Origin: Acidimicrobiales bacterium
GTDB taxonomy: Bacteria > Actinomycetota > Acidimicrobiia > Acidimicrobiales > Acidimicrobilacustridaceae
Assembly (NCBI GenBank): GCA_025455885.1
Contig: JALOLR010000001.1
Span: 9,441-73,440, forward strand
Length of the DNA stretch: 64,000 bases
Reading direction: 5' to 3'
In this document: in pieces, positions 51,869 through 60,863 of the stretch
How the letters are laid out: each line of letters starts with the position of its first letter
Numbering within the stretch: the stretch's first letter is position 1
Made by a program: the position numbers and the translations under genes
Notes under the pieces: generated by a model
What the model saw: only the letters and a program-made list of their open reading frames with translations
Database searches by the model: none
Told to the model about the DNA's origin: nothing

Positions 51869-52750
51869 ATGCCTCGTGCCATCTGGAGTGGATCGATCAG
51901 CTTCGGCCTGGTCAACATCCCGGTGAAGCTCTACAGCGCGGTCAGCCGCAAGACGGTGCACTTCAACCAGGTCGACCGGCGCAGCGGCAGCCGGGTCAAG
52001 CAGAAGCGGGTCGACGCCGAGACCGGTGACGAGGTCCCGTGGGAGGAGATCGTCAAGGGCTACGAGCTGCCCGGCGGCGGCTACGTGACCGTGACGGACG
52101 ACGAACTCGCCGCACTCGACCCGAAGGCGGTGCGCACCATCGAGATCGAGGAGTTCGTCGACCAGTCGGCGATCGACCCCGTGCTCTACGACGCCGCCTA
52201 CCTCCTCGTCCCCGACAAGGTCACCAAGCCCTACGCACTGCTGGCCCGGGCGATGGAGGCCGAGGGCAAGGTCGGCATCGCGCACCTGGTCATGCGCACC
52301 AAGCAGTACCTCGCCGCCATCCGGCCCCAGGACGGTCGCCTGGTCCTGTCCACGATGGTCTACGCCGACGAGCTCAACGACCCTGCCTCGATCCCCGAGC
52401 TGGCCGAGGTGGGCGACGTCGAGGTCTCCGACCGGGAGCTGGCCATGGCCACCCAGCTGGTCGAGTCCCTGTCGACCGACTTCGAACCCGATCGATTCCA
52501 GGACACCTATCGGGAGGCGGTGCTCGAGCTCATCGAGCGCAAGGCGGCCGGGGAGGACGTGATCGCCCCCGTCGCCGACGCCGAGCCCGACCGGGTCGTC
52601 GACCTGATGGCCGCCCTCGAGGCCTCGGTCGCCGCCGCCAAGCAGACCCGGGCCCGCCACCCGACCGCCCACCCCGACCCCGCCGACGACGCGGACGCCT
52701 CCCGGAGCGGCGCCGCCGAAGCCCCGGCGGAGAAGCGCCAGTCCGCCTGA
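51869..52750 (+). CDS. ku: Ku end-binding protein
   Basis: A 293-residue bacterial Ku homodimer subunit that binds DNA ends and recruits LigD in non-homologous end joining. PRAIWSGSISFGLVNIPVKLYSAV is the N-terminus; ELPGGGYVTVTDDELAALDPKA and KPYALLARAMEAEGKVGIA lie in the core. The C-terminal tail is extended and Ala/Asp/Glu-rich. LigD is not in the window. GAAGGAG precedes ATG at 7 nt. Confidence 0.95.
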   Translation: MPRAIWSGSISFGLVNIPVKLYSAVSRKTVHFNQVDRRSGSRVKQKRVDAETGDEVPWEEIVKGYELPGGGYVTVTDDELAALDPKAVRTIEIEEFVDQSAIDPVLYDAAYLLVPDKVTKPYALLARAMEAEGKVGIAHLVMRTKQYLAAIRPQDGRLVLSTMVYADELNDPASIPELAEVGDVEVSDRELAMATQLVESLSTDFEPDRFQDTYREAVLELIERKAAGEDVIAPVADAEPDRVVDLMAALEASVAAAKQTRARHPTAHPDPADDADASRSGAAEAPAEKRQSA

Positions 52751-52777
52751 GCCGCGTTCGGGGCACGGCGCAGCCAC

Positions 52778-52795
52778 CGGGCGCCGAAACGCCCG
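52778..52795 (+). terminator. Short GC hairpin after ku
   Basis: CGGGCG and CGCCCG pair around CCGAAA, 27 nt after the ku stop and immediately before the next -10 box. No T-tract. Confidence 0.35.
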
Positions 52796-52799
52796 CTGC

Positions 52800-52805
52800 T
52801 AGATT
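52800..52805 (+). promoter_or_regulatory. -10 box TAGATT
   Basis: TAGATT lies 7 nt before ATG 52813, no Shine-Dalgarno. Confidence 0.55.
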
Positions 52806-52812
52806 TCGCCCC

Positions 52813-53829
52813 ATGGCGACCGTCGAGGGCACCCCTGTCGAAGCGGGCTCCAGTCGCTACCACGTCGAGGTCGACCCCTCCGCGGCGAACAACGCCCACG
52901 CCATGAGCCTGCGCTTCGTCGGCTTCGACCGCGACGTGCTCGAGGTCGGCGCCGGCGCCGGGCACGTCACCGCCGTCCTCGCCGAGCGCGGCAACCGGGT
53001 CACCGCCGTCGACGTCGACGCCGATGCGCTCCAGGGTGCGGCCCGTCACGCCGTGGCCGCCCATGCCGGCGACCTCGACGTCACGCCGCTCGACGAGCTC
53101 GTCGGGGCGAACACCTTCGACGCCGTGCTCCTCGGTGACGTCATCGAGCACGTCCGCGACCCGGTGAGGGTGCTGCGGTCCGCTCGTCGGGTCCTTCGCC
53201 CCGGTGGCTCCATCGTGGTGTCCGTGCCGAACGTCGCCCACGTCGACCTGCGCCTGCACCTCTTCATCGGCCGTTGGCAGTACCAGCCCATCGGCCTGCT
53301 CGACGCCACCCACCTGCGCTTCTTCACCCGCACCACCCTCGAGGAGGCGCTGGCGGCGGCGGGCCTGCGGATCTCGGCCCTCGAGCGCGTCTTCCGTCCC
53401 GTCTTCGGCTCCGGGCTGAACGTCGGACCCGGTGACGTCGCCCCGGAGATCGTCGAGGAGCTGCTCCTCGACCCCGAGGCCGAGACCTTCCAGTTCGTGG
53501 TCCACGCCAAGCGGGAGGAGGACGCGCTCGACGCCGCGGAGAGCGAGGCGCGTCTGCTCGAGGCCGACGAGCTGCTCCTTCGCGCCCGCCGCCGGGCAGA
53601 GGCCCTGGAGGAGCAGCTCGGGATCGTGCGCGAGCGCGAGCTCGAGCTGGCGGTGGAGCTCGACGCCGTCAACGCCGACCGCGATCGGCTCCGGGCCGAG
53701 GCGGCGGAGGCCCGCGAACGCAGCGCCGGGCTCGATGCCGAGCTCGGAGCGTTGCGGCGACTCCTGCCCGTTCGCCTGACCCATGCGCTGCACCGGAGGT
53801 ACCGGCGGTTCCGGGTCACACCACGGTGA
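52813..53829 (+). CDS. SAM-dependent methyltransferase with C-terminal coiled coil
   Basis: A 338-residue protein. Residues about 35-190 are a class I methyltransferase with motif I VLEVGAGAGHVTAVLAE, an acidic motif II VDVDAD, LGDVIEHVRDP and SVPNVAHVDLRLHLFIGRWQYQ, the last typical of methyltransferases in polysaccharide gene clusters. From about 235 to 320 it is a strongly charged coiled coil (EEQLGIVRERELELAVELDAVNADRDRLRAEAAE), a length-sensing or partner-binding device in O-antigen chain terminators such as WbdD; that parallel is inference. The stop overlaps the GTG of the GH99-like gene. Confidence 0.83.
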   Translation: MATVEGTPVEAGSSRYHVEVDPSAANNAHAMSLRFVGFDRDVLEVGAGAGHVTAVLAERGNRVTAVDVDADALQGAARHAVAAHAGDLDVTPLDELVGANTFDAVLLGDVIEHVRDPVRVLRSARRVLRPGGSIVVSVPNVAHVDLRLHLFIGRWQYQPIGLLDATHLRFFTRTTLEEALAAAGLRISALERVFRPVFGSGLNVGPGDVAPEIVEELLLDPEAETFQFVVHAKREEDALDAAESEARLLEADELLLRARRRAEALEEQLGIVRERELELAVELDAVNADRDRLRAEAAEARERSAGLDAELGALRRLLPVRLTHALHRRYRRFRVTPR

Positions 53830-55145
53830 CGACGCCCGCCGGCGGACCCGACCAGGATCGAGCGGAGTCGGGAGATCCCCGCTCGCCTCACCGGTTGCTG
53901 GCGTTCTACCTCCCGCAGTTCCACGTCTTCCCCGAGAACGACGCCTGGTGGGGCTCCGGCTTCAGCGAGTGGCGCAACGTGGTGAAGGCCCGCCCGCTCT
54001 TCCCCGGTCACGAGCAGCCCCGCCTGCCCGGCGAGCTCGGCTTCTACGACCTGCGGGTGCCCGAGACCCGGGAGCTGCAGGCCTCGCTCGCCCGAGCTCA
54101 CGGCATCGACGGCTTCTGCTACTACCACTACTGGTTCCACGGTCGCCGCATGCTCGAACGTCCCCTGGCCGACGTGCGCCGCAGCGGCTCCCCGGACTTC
54201 CCGTTCTGCCTCTTGTGGGCCAACGAGAACTGGACGCGCACCTGGGACGCCGGCCAGCGCGAGATGCTGATCCCGCAGACCTACAGCGCCGAGGACGACG
54301 AGGCCCACGGGCGCTACCTGGTGGAGCAGTTCGCCGACGACCGCTACGTCCGCGTCGGGGGTCGTCCCCTCTTCGGGGTGTACAGGGTGCAGACCCTCCC
54401 CGACCCGAAGCGCACCTTCGACCTCTGGCGGCGCCTGGCCGTCGAGGCCGGTGTCGGCGAGCCCTACGTCGTGAAGTTCGAGTCGTGGGGCGACTTCAGC
54501 GACCCCGCCGCTTTCGGGTGCGACGCCTCGGCCGAGTTCCCTCCCCACGGGGTCTTCGAGCACGTCGAGCGGGTCCACCCCGTCGGGTCCGACCCTCGCA
54601 ACGAGATCGCCGACTACCGCGACGCCGCCCGGTTCTTCGCGGACCGCCCCGACCCCGACTGGACCCGCTATCCGACCGTCGTCCCGAGCTGGGACAACAC
54701 CCCCCGCCGGCCCCAGGGCCCCGCCAAGCTCCTCCTGGGGCGCGATCCGGCGTGGTTCCGGGCGTGGTTGGAGGCGGCGATCAAGCGGGCCCGGCGCACC
54801 CCCGAACGGCTGGTGTTCGTCAACGCGTGGAACGAGTGGGCCGAGGGCGCGTACCTCGAGCCCGACGAGGTCCATGACCGCGCCTTCCTCGAGGCGATCC
54901 GTGCGGCCCGGGAGGCCACGGGCCTCCCGCCCACGTCGATCGCGCCCGCCCGCCACGACGAGCCGGGCGAGCCGCTCGGCATCGGCGAGGCCTACGCCGC
55001 GCTCTACGCCCGCGACGTCGAGCTCCAGCACGCCCACGTCGAGCTGCAGGGGCTCATCCAACGCCGGATCGAGGCCGCCACCCTCGAGGACCGCCGGCGG
55101 ATCGCCGACCTCGAGGCCGAGCTGCTCCGCTGGCGCCGGGCCTGA
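53826..55145 (+). CDS. GH99-like / WbsX family protein
   Basis: A 439-residue protein of the glycoside hydrolase family 99-like (WbsX) group found in polysaccharide clusters. LLAFYLPQFHVFPENDAWWGSGFSEWRNV is the hallmark N-terminus, followed by GFCYYHYWFHGRRMLERPL, WANENWTRTWD and FVNAWNEWAEGAYLEPD. The C-terminal 60 residues form a helical coil. Together with the coiled-coil methyltransferase it suggests modification or trimming of a surface glycan; only these two genes of such a locus are present. Start GTG 53826 overlaps the previous stop. Confidence 0.86.
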   Translation: MTTPAGGPDQDRAESGDPRSPHRLLAFYLPQFHVFPENDAWWGSGFSEWRNVVKARPLFPGHEQPRLPGELGFYDLRVPETRELQASLARAHGIDGFCYYHYWFHGRRMLERPLADVRRSGSPDFPFCLLWANENWTRTWDAGQREMLIPQTYSAEDDEAHGRYLVEQFADDRYVRVGGRPLFGVYRVQTLPDPKRTFDLWRRLAVEAGVGEPYVVKFESWGDFSDPAAFGCDASAEFPPHGVFEHVERVHPVGSDPRNEIADYRDAARFFADRPDPDWTRYPTVVPSWDNTPRRPQGPAKLLLGRDPAWFRAWLEAAIKRARRTPERLVFVNAWNEWAEGAYLEPDEVHDRAFLEAIRAAREATGLPPTSIAPARHDEPGEPLGIGEAYAALYARDVELQHAHVELQGLIQRRIEAATLEDRRRIADLEAELLRWRRA

Positions 55146-55169
55146 CCCGGACCCCGACGGGAGGGGCGC

Positions 55170-58100
55170 TCAGCGGGCCACGAAGTACTTGGCGCGGGGG
55201 TGGTGGCAGATCAGCGCCGAGGTGGTCTGCTCGGGCTGGTACTGGAACCCGGTCTCCTCGCTGACCTCCACCCCGAGGCGTCCGACGTCGAGGAGCTCGG
55301 CGACGGTGAGGTTGTCCTCGAGGTCGGGGCACGCGGGGTAGCCCCACGAGTAGCGGCCGCCCCTGTACTGCTGGCGGAAGAGCCCGGCCAGTGACGGACC
55401 GTCCTCGTCGGCGTACCCCCACTGCTCGCGGATGCGCCGGTGCCAGAGCTCGGCGAGGGCCTCGGCCATCTCCACTCCGAGGCCGTGGACGAGCAGGTAG
55501 TCCTGGTACCGGTCGGCGGCGAACAGCTCGGCGGTCACGTCGCTCACCCGCTGGCCCATCGTCACGATGTGGAAGGCCGCATAGTCGGCCTCGCCCGAGT
55601 CGACCGGTCGGAAGAAGTCGGCGATGCAGAGGTGCGGGCTCTGGCGCTGCCGGGGGTAGTGGAAGCGGGCCCGTTCGGTGCGGCGGTCCTCGCCGGTCCA
55701 GATCACGAGGTCGTCGCCGTCGCCGTTGGCCGGGAAGAACCCGTAGACGAGCTGGGGGACCAACATGTCCGACGCCTTGGCCTCGGCGAGCTGCTCGCGC
55801 AGGATCGGGCGGATCCGGGCCTTGAACTCCTCGTCGGTCTCGGCCGTGCCGTCGGCCCGGCTCTCCGGGCGGAACTGCCACTGGTTGCGGAACAGGGCGG
55901 TCTCGTTGATGTACCCCGCGATGTCGTCGAGGGGGATGCCCTTCACCACCTCGGTGCCGAGGAACGGCGGCACGGGCACCGGGTTGTCGGTCTCCACCTC
56001 GGGGGAGCGGGCCGGGACGGGCTCGGAAGGTCCGTCGTCGTTGCGGTTCGAACCGGTGCGGGCCGGCACCCGGCTCTCGCTGGGCACCCGCCCCCAGTCG
56101 GGGTCGTCCGGCCCGCCGCGCTTGATCTCGCCGAGGCGGTCCATCACCCGCAGGCCCTCGAAGGCGTCCTTGCCGTAGAAGAGCCGACCCTCGTAGACGT
56201 CGCGCAGGTCGCGCTCGACGTAGCTGCGGGTGAGCGCCGCCCCGCCGAGCAGCACGGGGATGTGCGAGAGCTCGCGCTCGTTCAGGACCTCGAGGTTGTC
56301 GCGCATGATCAGGGTCGACTTCACGAGCAGGCCGCTCATGCCGATGGCGTCGGCCCCGACCTCGACCGCCTTCTCGATCATCTCGGTGATGGAGATCTTG
56401 ATGCCCAGGTTGGTGACCTCGTAGCCGTTGTTGGTGAGGATGATGTCCACCAGGTTCTTGCCGATGTCGTGGACGTCGCCTTTGACCGTGGCCAGCACGA
56501 TGCGACCCTTCCCGCCGGTGTCGTCCTTCTCCATGTGCGGCTCGAGGTGGGCGACGGCCTTCTTCATGGTCTCGGCGGACTGGAGCACGAAGGGCAGCTG
56601 CATCTCCCCGCTGGCGAAGAGGTCGCCCACCACCTTCATGCCGGCCAGGAGCACGTCGTTGATGATGGCGAGGGGCGCGAGGCCCGACGCCATCGCCCGA
56701 TCGAGATCGTCCTCGAGGCCCTCGCGCTCGCCGTCGATGATGCGTTGGCTGAGGAGCTGCTCCACCGTCCAGTCGCTGCGGTCCTCCTGCTCGACGGTCG
56801 TCGCCTCGACGTCGGAGAAGATCTCGAGGAGCGCGGTGAGCGGGTCGTAGTCGTCGCGGCGGCGGTCGTGGACGAGGTCGAGGCACACCTCGCGCTGCTC
56901 GGCGGGGATCTTGTTGAGCGGCATGATGCGGGCGGCGTGGACGATGGCGGAGTCGAGCCCGGCCTGGACGCACTCGTGCAGGAAGACCGAGTTGAGCACG
57001 TGCCGGGCGGCCGGCTTCAGGCCGAACGAGACGTTCGAGACCCCCAGCGTCGTGTGGACCCCCGGGAGCTCGGCCTTGATGCGGCGGATGGCCTCGATCG
57101 TGGCGACGGCGTCACCCCGGAGGTCGTCGTCGCCGGTCGAGAGCGGGAAGGTGAGGGCGTCGAAGATCAGGTCGCTCGGCTCGAGGCCGTAGCGGTCGAC
57201 GGCGAGGTCGTGGATCCGGTGGGCGATGCGCAGCTTCCACTCGACGTCGCGGGCTTGGCCCTCCTCGTCGATGAGCAGGCAGATGATCGCCGCGCCGTAC
57301 TCCTTGGCCAGTCGCATCACCCTGTCGAGGCGACTGCCCTCGGCCTCGCCGTCCTCGAGGTTGGCGGAGTTGAGGATGGCGCGGCCCCCCAGCCAGGACA
57401 GCCCGGCCTCCATCACCTGGGGCTCCGTCGAGTCGAGCACCAGCGGGACGCTGGCCTGGGTGGCCAGCAGCTTGGCCAGCTCGTCCATGTCGGTGGTGCC
57501 GTCGCGACCGACGTAGTCGACGCAGAGGTCGAGGACGTGGGCGCCCTCACGCACCTGGTCCTTGGCCATCTGCACGCACGTCTCGAGGTCGCCCTCGAGC
57601 ATGGCCTCGCGGAACTTCTTCGACCCGTTGGCGTTCGTGCGCTCGCCGATGATCATGAACGACGTGTCCTGCTCGAACGGGACCAGGGAGTAGATCGACG
57701 TGGCGCCGGCCTCGTGCACCGGCGCGCGGGCCGCCGGGGTGAGGTCGCGGCAGCGGTCCACCACCGCGGCGAGGTGCTCGGGGGTGGTGCCGCAGCACCC
57801 GCCGATCACGCTCACGCCGAGCTCGGTCACGAACCGGGCGTGGTGCTCGGCGAGCTGGTCGGGCGTGAGGTCGTAGTGCATCGCCCCGTCGACGACGCTC
57901 GGCAACCCGGCGTTGGGGATGCACGAGATCGGCATGCGGGCGTGGGCGGCGAGGTGGCGCAGGTGCTCGCCCATCTCCACCGGACCGGTGGCGCAGTTGA
58001 TGCCGATCACATCGGGTCGCAGTGGGTCGATCGCCGCCAGGGCGGCCGCGATCTCGGTGCCCGGCAGCATGCGCCCGGTGAGCTCCATGGTGACCTGCAC

Positions 58101-58667
58101 CTGCAGTGGGACGTCGCGCCCGAGGGTGCGCATCGCCCGTCGGGCCCCGTTCATCGCCGCCTTGACGGTGAGCAGGTCGAACATCGTCTCGATGATGATC
58201 AGGTCGACGCCGCCGGTGAGCAGCCCGTGGCTCTGCTCCTCGTAGTGGTCGCGCAGCTCGGCGTAGCGGATCTGGCCGAGCGACGGGAACTTGGTGCCGG
58301 GGCCGATCGAGCCCGCCACCCAACGAGGCCGGTCGGGGGTGGCGAACGACGACGCCACCTCCTTGGCCACCCTCGCGGCGGCCACGTTGAGCTCGTGGCT
58401 CCGGTGGGCGATGCCGTACTCGGCCAGTGGGATCGCGAACGCCCCGAAGGTGTCGGTCTCGACGATCTCGCAGCCGACTTCGAGGTAGGCGGCGTGCAGT
58501 TCGGCGAGCACGTCGGGCCGGGTGACGGCGAGCAGCTCGTTGCACCCCTCGAGCTCGGCACCGCCGAAGTCGTCGGCGGTGAGCTCCCGGGCCTGGATGC
58601 CGGTGCCCATCGCCCCGTCGTAGACGACGACCCGCTCGCGGGCGGCGTCGAGGAACGAACTGCTCAT
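55170..58667 (-). CDS. metH: Cobalamin-dependent methionine synthase
   Basis: MetH (1165 residues) transfers methyl from methyltetrahydrofolate via cobalamin to homocysteine. Domains in order: homocysteine-binding (DGAMGTGIQ start; zinc Cys in GINCATGP and GGCCGTTPEH), pterin-binding (GERTNANGSKKFREAML), cobalamin cap (LLAGMKVVGDLF), B12-binding with the ligand H733 in GDVHDIGKNLVD, and AdoMet reactivation domain from about 930 (WQFR, CIADFF, SWGYPACPDLEDN). A Pro/Glu/Ser-rich segment of about 45 residues lies between the B12 and reactivation domains and looks unlike the core. Ribosome site CAGGAG. I see no B12 riboswitch in the 150-bp upstream gap. Confidence 0.95.
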   Translation of the reverse strand: MSSSFLDAARERVVVYDGAMGTGIQARELTADDFGGAELEGCNELLAVTRPDVLAELHAAYLEVGCEIVETDTFGAFAIPLAEYGIAHRSHELNVAAARVAKEVASSFATPDRPRWVAGSIGPGTKFPSLGQIRYAELRDHYEEQSHGLLTGGVDLIIIETMFDLLTVKAAMNGARRAMRTLGRDVPLQVQVTMELTGRMLPGTEIAAALAAIDPLRPDVIGINCATGPVEMGEHLRHLAAHARMPISCIPNAGLPSVVDGAMHYDLTPDQLAEHHARFVTELGVSVIGGCCGTTPEHLAAVVDRCRDLTPAARAPVHEAGATSIYSLVPFEQDTSFMIIGERTNANGSKKFREAMLEGDLETCVQMAKDQVREGAHVLDLCVDYVGRDGTTDMDELAKLLATQASVPLVLDSTEPQVMEAGLSWLGGRAILNSANLEDGEAEGSRLDRVMRLAKEYGAAIICLLIDEEGQARDVEWKLRIAHRIHDLAVDRYGLEPSDLIFDALTFPLSTGDDDLRGDAVATIEAIRRIKAELPGVHTTLGVSNVSFGLKPAARHVLNSVFLHECVQAGLDSAIVHAARIMPLNKIPAEQREVCLDLVHDRRRDDYDPLTALLEIFSDVEATTVEQEDRSDWTVEQLLSQRIIDGEREGLEDDLDRAMASGLAPLAIINDVLLAGMKVVGDLFASGEMQLPFVLQSAETMKKAVAHLEPHMEKDDTGGKGRIVLATVKGDVHDIGKNLVDIILTNNGYEVTNLGIKISITEMIEKAVEVGADAIGMSGLLVKSTLIMRDNLEVLNERELSHIPVLLGGAALTRSYVERDLRDVYEGRLFYGKDAFEGLRVMDRLGEIKRGGPDDPDWGRVPSESRVPARTGSNRNDDGPSEPVPARSPEVETDNPVPVPPFLGTEVVKGIPLDDIAGYINETALFRNQWQFRPESRADGTAETDEEFKARIRPILREQLAEAKASDMLVPQLVYGFFPANGDGDDLVIWTGEDRRTERARFHYPRQRQSPHLCIADFFRPVDSGEADYAAFHIVTMGQRVSDVTAELFAADRYQDYLLVHGLGVEMAEALAELWHRRIREQWGYADEDGPSLAGLFRQQYRGGRYSWGYPACPDLEDNLTVAELLDVGRLGVEVSEETGFQYQPEQTTSALICHHPRAKYFVAR

Positions 58668-58806
58668 CGTGGGGTGCTCCTGGCGCGTCGAAGAAGGATC
58701 TCCATCATCGCCGGAGCCGGGGCGATCACGCCCTCCCCATCAGGACAGCTCGAGGCGGTGGCGACGATACCAGCGCCCCGGCGCCGGTCGGCACCCACGC
58801 CGTCGG

Positions 58807-58812
58807 TACGAT
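58807..58812 (+). promoter_or_regulatory. -10 box TACGAT
   Basis: TACGAT lies 7 nt before GTG 58820 in the metH-adenosyltransferase divergent gap. Confidence 0.5.
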
Positions 58813-58819
58813 CGGGCCG

Positions 58820-59362
58820 GTGAAGATCTACACGCGCACCGGTGACGACGGCACGACCGGCCTCCTCTACGGGGGGCGGGTGCCGAAGGACTCCGCCCAG
58901 CCCACCGCCTACGGGTCGGTCGACGAGGCCCAGGCCGCCATCGGCGTGGCCCGCGCCGCCACCGACGACGTCGAGCTGGGCGACCTGCTCCTCGGCCTGG
59001 AGCGCGACCTGTGGGTGCTGATGGCCGAGCTGGCCACCGACCCGGCCAACCGCGACAAGCTCACCGACGACAAGAGCCGCGTCACCGATGCCATGGTCGA
59101 GCGGCTCGAGCGGCTCATCGACGACGTGAGCGAGCGCTTCGAGCCCCCGACGGAGTTCGTCGTGCCGGGCGAGACGATGGTCGCCGCGCTGCTCGACGTG
59201 GCCCGTACCGTCGCCCGCCGCGCCGAGCGTGACGCCCTCTCCGCGGCGGCGGAGGGTGCTGCCGTCGTCCCCTACCTGAACCGTCTGTCCGACCTGCTCT
59301 GGACGCTGGCCCGTTGGCAGGAGGGCGAGTCGCGCCCCACCCGCTCGGTCGCGTCCGGCTGA
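58820..59362 (+). CDS. PduO-type ATP:cob(I)alamin adenosyltransferase
   Basis: A 180-residue four-helix-bundle enzyme that makes adenosylcobalamin. KIYTRTGDDGTTGLLYGGRVPKDS binds ATP, and the C-terminal RTVARRAERDALSA and YLNRLSDLLWTLARWQE carry the conserved Arg, Asn-Arg-Leu-Ser-Asp and aromatic residues. It is divergent from metH, the window's only evident cobalamin user. Start GTG 58820 at the canonical N-terminus. Confidence 0.94.
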   Translation: MKIYTRTGDDGTTGLLYGGRVPKDSAQPTAYGSVDEAQAAIGVARAATDDVELGDLLLGLERDLWVLMAELATDPANRDKLTDDKSRVTDAMVERLERLIDDVSERFEPPTEFVVPGETMVAALLDVARTVARRAERDALSAAAEGAAVVPYLNRLSDLLWTLARWQEGESRPTRSVASG

Positions 59363-59375
59363 CCCAGGAGCGCCC

Positions 59376-60863
59376 ATGCCGCCGCTGATCGAGTACGCCC
59401 GAGAGTTGCCCGACGGGCTGGAGATGGTGGCGGTGCCGGTCACCGCCGAGACGGGCCTCGACCTCGCCGAGGCCGGTCTGCCGGCCGCGGCGCTGGCCGC
59501 GCAGGGCTTCACCGGCGCCGCCGGCCAGGTGGCGATCCTCCCCGTCGAGGGCGGGCCGACCCTGATGGTCGTGGGCGTGGGGCCGGTCGACGAGGTCGAC
59601 CCCGACGGCCTGCGCCGGGCGGCCGGGCTGGCCGTGCGGGCCGGGCGGCGGGTGGCGTCGGTCGGGCTGCGCCTGCTCGACGTCGTCCCCGCCGACGCTT
59701 CGCCGGCCCGGCGAGCCGACGCCGCCCGGGCCGTTGCCGAGGGGGCTCGCCTGGGCGCCTACGCCTACCGGGAGATGCGCTCCGATCCCGACGAGGAGCC
59801 GCTCACCTCCGTGGTCGTCGCCGGTCGGGGTGGCGCCCGCGTGGCCGCGGCCGTCGAGCAGGGCGTCGCCGTCGCCGAGGCGCAGTGCCTCGCCCGTGAC
59901 CTGGTGAACACCCCCGGCGGGCACCTCACGCCGGCGGCGCTCGCCGAGGTCGCCGTCGAGATCGCCGAGCGCGAGGACCTCAAGGTCACGGTGCTCGGTC
60001 CCGCCGAGATCGCCGAGGCCGGCCTCGGGGGCCTGCTGGGGGTGAACCGCGGCTCGGAGCAGGAGCCCCGGTTCGTGGAGCTCTGCTACGAGCCCGAGAC
60101 GCCCCGGGGCACCCTGGCCTTCGTCGGCAAGGGCATCACGTTCGACTCCGGCGGTCTCTCCCTCAAGACGGGGGAGGGGATGATGACGATGAAGATGGAC
60201 ATGGGCGGCGCCGCCGCCGTGCTCGGTGCCTTCTCCGCGCTGCGGGTCGTCTCGCCCCGCTGCCGCGTGGTCGGCTACCTGCCCGTCACCGACAACATGA
60301 CCGGTGGCGACGCCACCCGCCCGGGCGACGTGCTCGCCATGCGCAACGGCACCACCGTCGAGGTGCTCAACACCGACGCCGAGGGTCGGCTGATCCTCGC
60401 CGACGCCCTGTGCCTGGCCAGCGAGGCGCAGCCCGACGCCATCGTCGACCTGGCCACCCTCACCGGCGCGGTGGAGATCGCCCTCGGGACCCGGATCGCC
60501 GGCCTCCTCGCCAACGACGACGGATGGCAGCGACAGGTCGGCGATGCCGCGTCCGCCGCCGGTGAGCGGGTGTGGGCTCTGCCCATGCCGGCCGACTACC
60601 GCCCCCGACTCGACTCCGACGTCGCCGACCTGCGCAACATCCCGAAGGGCAAGGGCGCGGGGACCATCACCGCCGCGCTCTTCCTGGCGGAGTTCGTGGC
60701 CGACGACATCCCGTGGGCCCACCTCGACATCGCCGGGACGGCGTGGTGGGGCGACGCCGACGACGGGCAGTGGACGACCGGGGCCACGGGGTTCGGCGTG
60801 CGTACGTTGCTCGAGCTGGCCCGGACGTTCAGGCCTCCTCGGCGGGCCCGCGCCCCGCGCTGA
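59376..60863 (+). CDS. pepA: Leucyl aminopeptidase (M17)
   Basis: A 495-residue M17 aminopeptidase. The catalytic domain has VGKGITFDSGGLSLK, MKMDMGGAAAVLGAF, and the signature NTDAEGRLILADAL; the N-terminal macro-like domain covers residues 1-160. It removes N-terminal residues from peptides with two metal ions; some PepA proteins also bind DNA. CCCAGGAGC precedes ATG. Its last 35 bp overlap the 3' end of the convergent gene. Confidence 0.94.
   Translation: MPPLIEYARELPDGLEMVAVPVTAETGLDLAEAGLPAAALAAQGFTGAAGQVAILPVEGGPTLMVVGVGPVDEVDPDGLRRAAGLAVRAGRRVASVGLRLLDVVPADASPARRADAARAVAEGARLGAYAYREMRSDPDEEPLTSVVVAGRGGARVAAAVEQGVAVAEAQCLARDLVNTPGGHLTPAALAEVAVEIAEREDLKVTVLGPAEIAEAGLGGLLGVNRGSEQEPRFVELCYEPETPRGTLAFVGKGITFDSGGLSLKTGEGMMTMKMDMGGAAAVLGAFSALRVVSPRCRVVGYLPVTDNMTGGDATRPGDVLAMRNGTTVEVLNTDAEGRLILADALCLASEAQPDAIVDLATLTGAVEIALGTRIAGLLANDDGWQRQVGDAASAAGERVWALPMPADYRPRLDSDVADLRNIPKGKGAGTITAALFLAEFVADDIPWAHLDIAGTAWWGDADDGQWTTGATGFGVRTLLELARTFRPPRRARAPR

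Noticed and set aside
58668-58819. Cobalamin riboswitch upstream of metH
   Set aside because: No GCCACTG-type B12 box and too little space between the divergent starts.
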